From Rhodosalinus halophilus (lineage in GTDB: Bacteria; Pseudomonadota; Alphaproteobacteria; Rhodobacterales; Rhodobacteraceae): a stretch of 64,000 nucleotides of DNA. The position numbers and the translations under genes were made by a program. The first letter of the stretch is position 1. The number at the start of each line of letters is the position of its first letter. Location of the stretch: positions 1-64,000 of the forward strand of contig NZ_QNTQ01000014.1 in NCBI RefSeq assembly GCF_003298775.1, written 5' to 3'. Below the pieces are notes generated by a model that saw only the letters and a program-made list of their open reading frames with translations, did no database searches and had not been told where the DNA came from. This document shows, piece after piece, positions 25,665 to 33,379 of this stretch.

Positions 25665-26700
25665 CCTCCGGTCCCTCGGTGAGAAAGGCCAATACCCGCG
25701 CCTCCGCTCCGATCCCGGGCGCGCCCGCGAGGAGCGCCGCCACCCCCGCCGCGCCGGAAGGCGTGGTCGGCATGCCTTCGGCCTCCAGCGCGCCGACCGC
25801 GGCTTCCGCCTCTGCCTCGCTGACAGTGAGGAATAGATCCGCGTCCTGCGCCAGACCCGCCAGAGCGATCATCGAGGGCGTCTTGCAGTCGAGGCGCCCC
25901 ATCGCGGACACCGGCCCCTCGGTCGTGACCAGCCGCCCGGCGCGGATGCTCTCTATCAGCGCGGGTGCCGCCTCGGGTTCCACCACGACGATGGTCGGCG
26001 CGTCGCCCCAGACTGCACGGGCATGGGCCGCGACGGCGGCGGCAAGCCCGCCCACGCCGGCCTGCAGCAGGATGTGCGTGGGCGGCGCGCCGATTTGCTC
26101 CGCCGCCTCGGCAGCGAGCTGGAGATAGCCCTCCATCACCCGCCACGGCAGTTCCGTGTAGCCGGGCCAGGAGCTGTCGGAGAGAAGCGTCCAGCCCTGT
26201 GTTTCGGCCGCCCGCTCCGCCGCCGCCATACTTTCCTCATAGGTCGCGCCCGCCCGAACGACCTCGGCGCCCTTCGCGCGCAGGCGGGCGGCGAAGCCCT
26301 CGGGCACCGTTTCCGCGAGGAAGATTTGCGCCTGCGCGCCGAAGAGCCGCGCACCGGCCGCGACCGACAGGCCATGGTTGCCCGCGCTCGCGGTGACGAA
26401 GCTGCGCCCTGCGAGCGCGGTCTCCCACGGGCCTCCCGCCGCGGCGGCTTCCTGCGCGATGGCATAGGCGGCCCCGAGCGCCTTGAAGCTGCCGAGGCCC
26501 ATCCGCCCGCGCTCGTCCTTGAGAAACAGGCGCGCGGCGCCGGCCCGCGCGGCGAGGCGCGGGCTTTCGACCAGCGGCGTGGGGGCATGGGCGGGGCAGA
26601 GCGCCAGCAATGCCGACACAGGGCCAGGATCGGCCGCAGGCAGCGGACCTGTGCCGGCGAGCCCGCGGCCGCGGTACGGATTCTCGAGGACGTTCGGCAA
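25657..26700 (-). CDS. PLP-dependent lyase, diaminopropionate ammonia-lyase/threonine-dehydratase fold
   Basis: This fold-type II PLP enzyme has 347 residues. Lys73 in GSFKALGAAYA is the Schiff-base residue and ASAGNHG at 104-110 binds the PLP phosphate environment. SDSSWPGYTELPWRVMEGY near 175 resembles diaminopropionate ammonia-lyase, while EutB of hydroxyectoine breakdown shares the fold. I assign a TTG start at 26700: an in-frame TGA lies immediately upstream at 26704-26706 and GGGAG is 8 bases before the TTG, while the nearby ATGs are in another frame. It is the first gene of the unit, and rare TTG initiation may keep its level down. A likely reaction is ammonia elimination from a diamino or hydroxyamino acid. 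Confidence 0.85.
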   Translation of the reverse strand: MPNVLENPYRGRGLAGTGPLPAADPGPVSALLALCPAHAPTPLVESPRLAARAGAARLFLKDERGRMGLGSFKALGAAYAIAQEAAAAGGPWETALAGRSFVTASAGNHGLSVAAGARLFGAQAQIFLAETVPEGFAARLRAKGAEVVRAGATYEESMAAAERAAETQGWTLLSDSSWPGYTELPWRVMEGYLQLAAEAAEQIGAPPTHILLQAGVGGLAAAVAAHARAVWGDAPTIVVVEPEAAPALIESIRAGRLVTTEGPVSAMGRLDCKTPSMIALAGLAQDADLFLTVSEAEAEAAVGALEAEGMPTTPSGAAGVAALLAGAPGIGAEARVLAFLTEGPEDG

Positions 26701-26837
26701 GCATCATCTCCCGCGCTGTCAGCGAGCCTAGAGCGGATTGCCGCAAATGTCCCGGGCGGATGCCGGCAGACGAGAAGCGGGCGTCGCCGCCCCTGTCGAG
26801 GTCGGTCGGATCGTCGCAAGTCGGCGTCGATTCCGCG

Positions 26838-27140
26838 TCGGCAAGCCGCGGAACCGTGCCGACATCTACAACCGTGTCTTCCCGCCGATGATGGTCGATC
26901 GCGGCACCACGGACGGCGACCAGAGATTCGGCATCCATGCCCTGCGCCCCGCTGCCGCTTCGTTCTTCATTGAGCGGCGCTGGATCCTCGAGCGGATCCA
27001 CGCCCTGCTCGGTCGCGCCTCGATCACAATGCCGATGGACGTCTACGGGCACCTCTTCGACAACGCGGAAGACGCCGTCGCCATGTTCGACAAGCTGGAG
27101 CAGGATCTGCTGAAAGCATGCGGCATTCCATTACCACTTC
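26838..27140 (+). pseudogene. tyrosine-recombinase (integrase) C-terminal fragment 1
   Basis: The frame encodes the C-terminal catalytic part of a phage-type integrase: RADIYNRVFPPMMVDRG, then GIHALRPAAASFFIE (the usual His-x-x-Arg block), LLGRASITMPMDVYGHLF with the catalytic tyrosine, and a tail AVAMFDKLEQDLLKA. The N-terminal core-binding domain and the first catalytic arginine are missing, and the expected GHSS-type block reads GRAS. It is therefore a relic. A related fragment in the same orientation lies at 30901-31134. Confidence 0.75.
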
Positions 27141-27261
27141 TTATCGATGCCTTCGCCAACCGAACGGACTGCGGGACCATTGTCCCGGGGACGACTCTTT
27201 TCCGGAAACCCGGTCAGCGAAGCCGGCAAGGCTGCGCACGCCCTGGCCTTGCCGACATCCC

Positions 27262-27894
27262 TCATGCCTTCTTTCTGCCGGTGACCATGGCGCTGGCGAG
27301 GTTTTCGCGGTGGGCGTAGCTCGCCAGACCCACGCCAGCGACGTGGAGCAGGATCAACACGAGCGAGAGATTGGCCGCGACTTCATGAATGTCTTCCCAG
27401 GCCTCCCCCGCCTCGTCGTGGGCCTCGTGCTCGTCGTATCCTTCACGTTCATATGAAGAAGCGGCTCCCGCAGGATGGGCGGTGACGACCAGACCGGCCA
27501 GCGGCCCGCGCCCCTCTTCGGCGGCGAGCGTGCCCATCCCCGAGACGGCCGTCACCGCGAGCGTGACCAGAAGCGCCAGGGTCATCGCGCCCCCGGCGGG
27601 GCTGTGGCCCAGATGACGCTCGGCACGCCCGGCGAGCAGATCCCGAAGGTATGCGACGACCCGCCCCGGGCCGGTCACGAAATCCGAGAAGCGGGCGCGG
27701 CGCGGGCCGACGAAGCCCCAGAGCCCGCGCAGCGCCACGGTGATGGCAATTGCGTAGCCTGCCCAGGTGTGCAGCCATTCCGGCTCGCCCTCGGTGAGGT
27801 ATGCGGTGGCGAAACCCGCCACCAGCACCCAATGGCCGATCCGGATCAGGGGATCCCAGACCCGGATCGTGCCTTGCTCTGCGGCCTCGGCCAT
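27262..27894 (-). CDS. cytochrome b561-type di-heme membrane protein
   Basis: This inner-membrane cytochrome b of 210 residues belongs to the Ni,Fe-hydrogenase/cytochrome b561-like group and carries electrons between quinone and periplasmic or membrane partners. Four helices are visible, with heme-ligand candidates His21 (RIGHWVLVAGF), His in WLHTWAGY, and His residues in DIHEVAANLSLVLILLH near the end. A loop rich in His, Glu and Asp (YDEHEAHDEAGEAWED) precedes the last helix. Its ATG shares one base with the stop of the PepSY gene at 27894, so the two are coupled. PepSY-cytochrome pairs are common in Rhodobacterales. Confidence 0.88.
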   Translation of the reverse strand: MAEAAEQGTIRVWDPLIRIGHWVLVAGFATAYLTEGEPEWLHTWAGYAIAITVALRGLWGFVGPRRARFSDFVTGPGRVVAYLRDLLAGRAERHLGHSPAGGAMTLALLVTLAVTAVSGMGTLAAEEGRGPLAGLVVTAHPAGAASSYEREGYDEHEAHDEAGEAWEDIHEVAANLSLVLILLHVAGVGLASYAHRENLASAMVTGRKKA

Positions 27895-28211
27895 CAGTCG
27901 TCGTCGCCCCAGTCACGGTCGCGCGCGCGGCGCTGCACGGGCTCGCCGGTCACCGGGTGCAGGTAGGCCTCGACGCGCATGCCGTTCGGGTCCGTCATCT
28001 CGACCTCGTAGACGCCGTATTCGGTGTCGATCTCGCGGATGGTGTAGCCCTGCGCCTCGAGCTTCTGGGCGAGGTCCGCGACGCTCATCCATTCCGCGCG
28101 GGGCGGCATGTCGCCGAAGCGGCGCGCGTCGTCGTCCGACGCCTGCACGCCGACGGCGAAGAGTGCTGTGGCCGTGGCGAGCGCGGCCGTGAAGAGGATC
28201 GTGCGTGTCAT
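27894..28211 (-). CDS. exported PepSY-domain protein
   Basis: This is a 105-residue periplasmic protein with a signal peptide ending near residue 24 (GVQASDDD). The rest is a single PepSY-like domain: MSVADLAQKLEAQGYTIREID followed by YEVEMTDPNGMRVEAYLHPVTGEPV. It ends in an Asp/Arg-rich tail. It overlaps the cytochrome b561 gene by one base and is divergent from a second PepSY gene across a 123-base gap that holds response-regulator-type repeats. Such small PepSY proteins modulate FeuPQ-type two-component systems or bind cations. Confidence 0.85.
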   Translation of the reverse strand: MTRTILFTAALATATALFAVGVQASDDDARRFGDMPPRAEWMSVADLAQKLEAQGYTIREIDTEYGVYEVEMTDPNGMRVEAYLHPVTGEPVQRRARDRDWGDDD

Positions 28212-28289
28212 GTGTCTGTCTCCTTGGGTTTCTGCGGCGCATGGCCGCTTCGACGAGGCCCCTTCTGCACCGACTCGCCTGATGCGCGC

Positions 28290-28317
28290 CTGACGGGCGC
28301 TGTCAGCTTGCTGTCAG
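28290..28317. promoter_or_regulatory. candidate OmpR-family response-regulator site
   Basis: CTGTCAG occurs at 28300-28306 and again at 28311-28317, exactly 11 bases apart, with a partial copy CTGACGG at 28290-28296. Tandem repeats at 10-11 base intervals on one face of the helix are the usual binding pattern of OmpR/PhoB-type regulators. The site lies between the two divergent PepSY genes, and the second of these leads into the response regulator and kinase genes. Confidence 0.5.
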
Positions 28318-28334
28318 GGGACCGGCGGTAGAGG

Positions 28335-28667
28335 ATGCCGCCGATGACCCGCGCCTTCGCCCTTGTTCTCATGCTGCTGGCCGCCCAGTCCCTTGCCGAC
28401 CGGGACGACCACGATCGCGCCCGGCGCGCACTTGAGCGTGGCGAGGTGCTGCCGCTCGCACGCATCCTCGCCGTCGCCGAGGCAGAGGCCGGGGGCCGCG
28501 CCATCGAGGTGGAGTTCGAGCGCGAAGACGGACGCTGGATCTACGAGCTGGAGCTGATCACGCCCGCCGGCCGTCTGGTCGAGCTGGAGATCGACGCCGC
28601 GACGGGAGCCATCCTCGACCGCGAATACGACGATGACGACGACGCGGCGCGGGAGCGGGACGACTGA
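28335..28667 (+). CDS. exported PepSY-domain protein
   Basis: This is a 110-residue exported protein with a signal peptide ending near residue 21 (AAQSLADRDD). A PepSY domain follows: VLPLARILAVAEAEAGGRAIEVEFE then YELELITPAGRLVELEIDAATGAIL. The C-terminus is a run of acidic residues. It begins the plus-strand operon with the response regulator, whose ATG shares one base with this stop codon (TGATG). It probably tunes or senses for the adjacent kinase. A second Met at codon 4 is an alternative start. Confidence 0.85.
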   Translation: MPPMTRAFALVLMLLAAQSLADRDDHDRARRALERGEVLPLARILAVAEAEAGGRAIEVEFEREDGRWIYELELITPAGRLVELEIDAATGAILDREYDDDDDAARERDD

Positions 28668-29332
28668 TGCGCGCGCTCGCCGTGGAGGACGATGCGCGCA
28701 TCGCGGCCGACCTCGCCGCCGCGCTCGAACGTGCCGGCTTTCGTGTCGAGACCTGCGGCGACGGCCAGGAGGCCTGGTTCCTCGGCGACACCGAGGACTA
28801 CGACCTGATCGTGCTCGACCTCGGCCTGCCGGGAATGGATGGCCTGACGGTTCTCAAGCGATGGCGCGCGGCAGGGCGCGAGATGCCGGTGCTGGTGCTC
28901 ACCGCCCGCGGCGCCTGGCAGGAGCGGGTCGAGGGGATCGAGGCGGGCGCGGACGACTACCTGCCGAAACCCTTCCGCATGGAGGAGCTGATCGCCCGTG
29001 CGCGCGCGCTCGTGCGTCGCGCGGCGGGCCGGGGCGGGGCGGTTCAGGAGGCGGGCGCGCTGACCCTCGACACCAACCGCATGACGGTGGCGGTGCGGGG
29101 CGTGCCGGTTGCCATCACGGCGCTGGAATACCGGCTGCTGGCCTATCTGGCGCTGCACCGGTCGCGGGTCGTGCCGCCCACGGAGCTGCTCGAGCACCTC
29201 TACGGTGACGACGACGCCCGCGAGGCGAACGCGCTCGAGGCGGTCGTCGCACGCCTGCGCCGCAAGCTGGGCGCCGGGGTGATCGGCACGCGGCGGGGCT
29301 TCGGCTATTTCCTCGAGGAGGCCGACGCATGA
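28667..29332 (+). CDS. OmpR-family response regulator
   Basis: This is a 221-residue two-domain response regulator. The receiver domain has the acidic pair in VEDDA, the phosphorylation site Asp51 in IVLDLGLPGMDG, and the lysine in YLPKPF near 101. The C-terminal winged helix includes ITALEYRLLAYLALHRSRVV and ANALEAVVARLRRKLG. It is coupled to the PepSY gene upstream and followed by its kinase. The group is close to PhoP/FeuP/QseB. Its likely target is the direct repeat at 28290-28317, giving autoregulation and control of the divergent PepSY-cytochrome operon. Confidence 0.95.
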   Translation: MRALAVEDDARIAADLAAALERAGFRVETCGDGQEAWFLGDTEDYDLIVLDLGLPGMDGLTVLKRWRAAGREMPVLVLTARGAWQERVEGIEAGADDYLPKPFRMEELIARARALVRRAAGRGGAVQEAGALTLDTNRMTVAVRGVPVAITALEYRLLAYLALHRSRVVPPTELLEHLYGDDDAREANALEAVVARLRRKLGAGVIGTRRGFGYFLEEADA

Positions 29333-29414
29333 CGGCGGCTCGTCTCGCGGTCGCGGCCGGGCGCGAGGCGTCCCCCTTCGCTGCGCCGGCGTCGATCTCG
29401 GCGAGGGCCGGGAC

Positions 29415-30779
29415 ATGAAGCTCTCCCTCCGCGGGCGGCTCCTGGTGGCCGGCGCCGTCGCGGTGGCCGTCGCGCTCGCGCTGGCCGGCGTCGGCCTCGC
29501 GCAGCTCTTCGGGACGCATGTGGAGCGCCGCGCGATGGCGGAGCTCTCGGTGCAGCTCGACCAGGTGCTGGCCGGTCTGGCGCTGCAGGACGGCGCGCTG
29601 GCGCTGGCCACGCCGCCGGCGGACCCGCGCTTCGCCCGGCCCTACGGCGGTCTCTACTGGCAGATCGGGACCGCGGATGCGCTGCTGCGCTCGCGGTCGC
29701 TTTGGGATCACGAGCTCGCGCTGCCGCCCGACCGGCTGGCCGACGGCGAGGTGCACGCGCACCGGCTGAGCGGCCCCGGCGGGCAGGAGCTGCTGGTGCT
29801 GGAACGCAGCGTGGCGCTGCCGCGCCGGCTCGGCGGCGGGACGGCGCGCGCCGCCGTGGCCATGCAGACAGCCGATCTCGCGGTGGCCAAGCGCGCGTTC
29901 GTGGCGGACATGACGCCCTATCTGGCGTTGCTCGGGCTCGTCCTGATCGCCGCGCAGGCGGCGCAGGTCACGGTCGGGCTGTCGCCCCTGCGCCGCCTCG
30001 GCGCGCGGGTCGCCGCGCTTCGCAACGGGGCGGCCACGCGGATGGGATCGGACTGGCCGTCCGAGGTGGAGCCGCTGGCAGAGGAAATCGACGGCCTGCT
30101 CGCCGCGCGCGAAGCGGATGTGGAGCGGGCGCGCGCCCGCGCGGGAGATCTCGCGCACGGCCTCAAGACACCGCTGCAGGCGCTTCTTGGCGAGGCCGGG
30201 CGGCTGCGCGATCGCGGGAATACCGGCGCCGCAGAGGGCATCGAGCATGTCGTCGGCACCATGCGCGCCCATGTCGACCGCGAACTGGCGCGCGCGAGGG
30301 CGGCCGCGCAGGTGCGGAGCGTGACTGCGGATGCCGGCAAGGTCGCAGGGCGCGTCGTCTCCGTGCTCGAACGCACACCGGCAGGCGGGCGGCTGGAATG
30401 GCACGTGGATGTGCCCGAGGGCCTGACCCTCGCCATCGATGCCGCCGATCTGGCCGAGGCGCTGGGGGCTCTCGCCGAGAACGCAGCCCGGCACGCGCGC
30501 AGGCGCGTCACGATCTCCGCGCAGCGTTCGGACGGCATGGCGACGCTCAGCGTAGAGGATGACGGTCCGGGATTGCCACCGGAACGGATCGCGGCGATCG
30601 CCGCCCGCGGCACGCGCGCTGACGAGGCCGGGGCCGGCACCGGCCTGGGCCTTGCCATTGCGACCGAGGCCGCCCAGGCTGCAGGCGGCAGGCTGAGGCT
30701 GGAAAACGGCGCGACCGGGCTTGCCGCCCGACTGGATCTGCCGATCCCGGCTGCAGAAGCAGTCAGGGCGAAGACGTGA
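29415..30779 (+). CDS. sensor histidine kinase, PhoQ/FeuQ-like
   Basis: This is a 454-residue membrane kinase. It has a first helix at about 9-31, a periplasmic sensor region at 32-165, a second helix at 166-188, and a HAMP-like linker. The phosphorylated residue is His248 in DLAHGLKTPLQ, the box form found in PhoQ-type kinases. The ATPase domain shows LAENAARHARRRV (N box), VEDDGPGLPPE (G1) and GAGTGLGLAIA (G2). It follows the response regulator after 82 bases and is its cognate kinase. With PepSY proteins as neighbours, the signal may be envelope state or divalent cations, as for FeuPQ. Confidence 0.93.
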   Translation: MKLSLRGRLLVAGAVAVAVALALAGVGLAQLFGTHVERRAMAELSVQLDQVLAGLALQDGALALATPPADPRFARPYGGLYWQIGTADALLRSRSLWDHELALPPDRLADGEVHAHRLSGPGGQELLVLERSVALPRRLGGGTARAAVAMQTADLAVAKRAFVADMTPYLALLGLVLIAAQAAQVTVGLSPLRRLGARVAALRNGAATRMGSDWPSEVEPLAEEIDGLLAAREADVERARARAGDLAHGLKTPLQALLGEAGRLRDRGNTGAAEGIEHVVGTMRAHVDRELARARAAAQVRSVTADAGKVAGRVVSVLERTPAGGRLEWHVDVPEGLTLAIDAADLAEALGALAENAARHARRRVTISAQRSDGMATLSVEDDGPGLPPERIAAIAARGTRADEAGAGTGLGLAIATEAAQAAGGRLRLENGATGLAARLDLPIPAAEAVRAKT

Positions 30780-30900
30780 AAGGGCCGGTTGAGCTTCGCC
30801 TTTCCGGGACCGTTCCCTGTCAGTCCTCGGCCATCGCCATCCATGTTGCGCCCTCGATGCCGTGTTCGACATCGACGTCTCACTGGCGGAGGCGAAAGAC

Positions 30901-31134
30901 GTCATGGTGCGAAAGACTTTCGTTCTCGTCTCGACCAATCCCGACATCTGAAACCGCGTCTTCCGCCGGGTGATGGTCGGTGTCGGCATCCCCGACGACG
31001 ATGGCGACCAGAGGTTCGCCATCCGTGTCCCGCGACAAGCCGCCGCCGCGCGCTTCATCGAGCAGGTCTGGACCCCCAAGCAGATTCAGGCCCTGCCCGG
31101 TCACGCATGGATCACCATGACCATGATCCGATGA
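30901..31134 (+). pseudogene. tyrosine-recombinase (integrase) C-terminal fragment 2
   Basis: The frame reads a degraded copy of the integrase end seen at 26838-27140: NPDI, a stop codon TGA at 30949-30951 where fragment 1 has TAC, then NRVFRRVMVGVG, GDQRFAIRVPRQAAAARFIEQ and LPGHAWITMTM, ending at a TGA at 31132-31134 before the catalytic tyrosine. The block GDQRF is encoded by nearly identical DNA in both fragments. Both point rightward and bracket the PepSY/two-component module. Confidence 0.7.
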
Positions 31135-31162
31135 CGGCGTGAGAGCGCCCACGTGACAAAGC

Positions 31163-31192
31163 TTGACAGGCAAAAAACATGATACATGATAT
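31163..31192 (+). promoter_or_regulatory. tetR promoter with overlapping ATGAT repeats
   Basis: TTGACA at 31163-31168 is a consensus -35 element. A -10 candidate TGATAT at 31187-31192 follows after 18 bases. This would place the transcription start at about 31199, at the ATG of the TetR gene. The AT-rich region ACATGATACATGATATGT between and after these elements contains repeated ATGAT and is a good candidate for TetR autorepression. Confidence 0.5.
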
Positions 31193-31197
31193 GTTTT

Positions 31198-31839
31198 ATG
31201 ATTCTGGCGAAAACCTCTCATGCACCGCGAACCCAGAAGGATCGCACCGAAGAAACCAAGCGTCGCCTGGTCGAGGCGACGATCGAGACCTTGCTCGAAG
31301 TCGGAGCCGGCGGGGCGACGGTGACGGAGATCTGCAATCGGGCCGGCGTCACCTCCGGCGCGATCCAGCATCATTTCGGCAGCAAGGCAGGCCTCATGCA
31401 GGCGGTGGTGGAGGCGCTTTTCGTGCCGTTCACGGAAGAGACGCCCGCGCTGGGGCCCGAAGCGGCGACTCTGGAAGACAGGATAGACCGCTACGTCCGC
31501 CTGGTGTGGTCCACATACGGCGACCGCCGCTACTTCGCGGTGCTGGAGGTGCTGCTTGCCGCGCGGCACGATCCCGACCTGATGGAACTCGTGAGCTCGC
31601 GCCGTGTCGCGCGGGTGGAGGTGACCCGCCGCTTCGTCGCGCGGGAGTTCGCTGATGTCGATCTGCCCGAAGAGAGGATGCTCTCGGCGACGCAGCGCGT
31701 CCTCGACCTCATGCGGGGACATGTCCTGCTGCGCCTGTTCGACGCGGGGCCGGCCGGGGAGCAGGACATGCTGGACGAGGCGCGCGCGATCCTCCGGCGC
31801 GCCTTTGCGGGGGTCATCCGGACCGGAGACTCGGGGTGA
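31198..31839 (+). CDS. TetR-family transcriptional regulator
   Basis: This 213-residue repressor-type regulator has the helix-turn-helix in its N-terminal part: TKRRLVEATIETLLEVGAGG then VTEICNRAGVTSGAIQHHFG and SKAGLMQAVVEA. The rest is the ligand-binding dimer domain. I place the start at the ATG at 31198; an ATG at 31186 is in frame but falls inside the predicted -10 element. If the promoter is right the message would be leaderless or nearly so. The stop overlaps the dipeptidase-like gene by 4 bases, so it heads an operon with that gene and a TRAP transporter. Its ligand is probably the transported solute or a breakdown product. Confidence 0.9.
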   Translation: MILAKTSHAPRTQKDRTEETKRRLVEATIETLLEVGAGGATVTEICNRAGVTSGAIQHHFGSKAGLMQAVVEALFVPFTEETPALGPEAATLEDRIDRYVRLVWSTYGDRRYFAVLEVLLAARHDPDLMELVSSRRVARVEVTRRFVAREFADVDLPEERMLSATQRVLDLMRGHVLLRLFDAGPAGEQDMLDEARAILRRAFAGVIRTGDSG

Positions 31840-32831
31840 CCGCCGGGCTTCCAGAGGGCGCGCTGGTCTGGGACCAGACCTTCCCGGCGACTCCCACATG
31901 CGGCTCGTGGCCGGCACATTTCGCGGCGCTGGAGCGGATGCGCGCCGCCGGTTACACGGCAGTCTCGATCACCGTGGCGTCCGACCCTGACGACACCGCG
32001 AGCGCGATCTCCCGCATATCGTTCTGGCGGCGCCATGTGGCGCAGCATTCGGACCGGTATCGCCTGCTGATGACGGCGGCCGATGCAGAAGCCGCGCAGG
32101 CCCGCGGGCAACTCGCCATCGGCTTCCACTTCCAGGGGACCACGCCCTTCGGACGGGATCCCGGCCTCGTCGAGGTCTTCTACCGTCTCGGCGTGCGCCA
32201 TGCCCTCATGGCCTACAATCAGAAGAACCACGTGGGCGATGGCTGCCATGAACGGACGGAGGCGGGCCTGTCGCGCTTCGGCGTCGAGCTGATCGCGGAG
32301 ATGGAGCGCGTCGGCATGGTGGTGGACTGCTCGCATACCGGCCACGCCACGGTCCGTGACGTTCTCGAGGTTGCAACGCGGCCCGTCATCTTCTCGCATT
32401 CCAACGCGGCCGCCCTGCGCTCGCACCAGCGCAACATCCCCGACGACCTCGCCCGGGCCGCCGCGGACACGGGCGGCGTCGTCGGCATCTGCGGGATCGG
32501 CATCTTTCTGGGCGACAACGACGCCTCGACCGAGGCGCTTTTTGCCCACCTCGACCACTGGGTCAGCCTGCTGGGGCCACGGCATGTGGGCATCGGTCTC
32601 GACAGCGTGTCCGAGCCGGACGTCCTGACGGCGGTCTCGCAGGCGCAGGGCGCGAAATACCCGCCGGACCAGGGCTACGACACGACCAGTCTGAAGGTTT
32701 CGGTGCCCGAGCAGATCCCCGAGCTCGCTGGCCGGATGGCGAAGGCCGGCTACGCCGAGGGCGACATTTGCGCGATCCTGGGCGGCAACTGGCTGCGCCT
32801 CGCGCGTGAGGTCTGGAGAGATATGCCATGA
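31836..32831 (+). CDS. M19 (renal dipeptidase) family protein, atypical active site
   Basis: This 331-residue TIM-barrel protein of the membrane dipeptidase family keeps two of the metal histidines, His167 in DCSHTGH and His188 in FSHSN. The N-terminal His-x-Asp pair is missing: the strand reads LVWDQTFP. The bridging Glu position reads Gln100 in FHFQGTT. The same replacements occur, as I recall, in the PA5396-like dipeptidase encoded in the glycine betaine/dimethylglycine gene region of Pseudomonas, and the blocks MAYNQKNHVGDGCHER and GLSRFGVELIAEMERVGM match that type closely. It is unlikely to be an ordinary two-metal dipeptidase. It overlaps tetR and dctQ by 4 bases each. Confidence 0.85.
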   Translation: MTAGLPEGALVWDQTFPATPTCGSWPAHFAALERMRAAGYTAVSITVASDPDDTASAISRISFWRRHVAQHSDRYRLLMTAADAEAAQARGQLAIGFHFQGTTPFGRDPGLVEVFYRLGVRHALMAYNQKNHVGDGCHERTEAGLSRFGVELIAEMERVGMVVDCSHTGHATVRDVLEVATRPVIFSHSNAAALRSHQRNIPDDLARAAADTGGVVGICGIGIFLGDNDASTEALFAHLDHWVSLLGPRHVGIGLDSVSEPDVLTAVSQAQGAKYPPDQGYDTTSLKVSVPEQIPELAGRMAKAGYAEGDICAILGGNWLRLAREVWRDMP

Positions 32832-33376
32832 GCGCGCTCGAGCGCATCGCGCAGCTCGCCGAGAGAGCTTCGGCCCTCGTCGCGCGCGCGCTGTCGGCGG
32901 CAGCGGCGCTCGCGGTCGCGGCCATCGTTCTCGTCCTGCTCTTCGCCTCGGTGCAGCGCTATGCGCTCGCCCATCCGATCCCCGCCACCGAGGAACTCGC
33001 GGCCTTCCTCTTCGTCGCTGCCGCCTTCCTGTCGGTCATGGACGGCTTCGTGCAGGGGCGTCACATCCGGCTGCTGCCCCTCTGGCGGCGCCTGCCGACA
33101 CGGTTGCAGGGGTGGAGCATGATGGCCGGCCACCTCTTCGCGCTCGGTGTGCTGGGCGTGCTGATCCGCGAGACCTGGGCCTTTGCGGCCTTCAGCCGCG
33201 ATCTGGGCGCCCGCAGCTATGTCGCCAGCCTTCTGGAATGGCCCTGGATGATGCTGATCCCTTTCTCGCTCGGCGCGCTCGCGCTGGCGATACTTGCCCG
33301 GTTCCTGGGCGATTTCGCCCGGACCCTGCGTGGCGAGCGGCCGCCCGAGGCGGCCGAGCCGGCCGCGGAGCTCTGA
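32828..33376 (+). CDS. dctQ: TRAP transporter small membrane subunit DctQ
   Basis: This is the small permease of a TRAP-type secondary importer, with 182 residues and four hydrophobic helices. The helix-loop region RYALAHPIPATEELAAFLFVAAAFL is the standard DctQ signature (aromatic-x-E-E near the second helix), and VQGRHIRLL follows it. The ATG overlaps the upstream dipeptidase-like gene in an ATGA, and dctM starts 3 bases after the stop. The subunit forms the membrane complex with DctM. Confidence 0.92.
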   Translation: MSALERIAQLAERASALVARALSAAAALAVAAIVLVLLFASVQRYALAHPIPATEELAAFLFVAAAFLSVMDGFVQGRHIRLLPLWRRLPTRLQGWSMMAGHLFALGVLGVLIRETWAFAAFSRDLGARSYVASLLEWPWMMLIPFSLGALALAILARFLGDFARTLRGERPPEAAEPAAEL

Positions 33377-33379
33377 GCG

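Noticed and set aside
29115-31079. 654-codon minus-strand frame opposite the kinase gene
   Set aside because: It is a shadow of the plus-strand two-component genes, which carry complete catalytic motifs.
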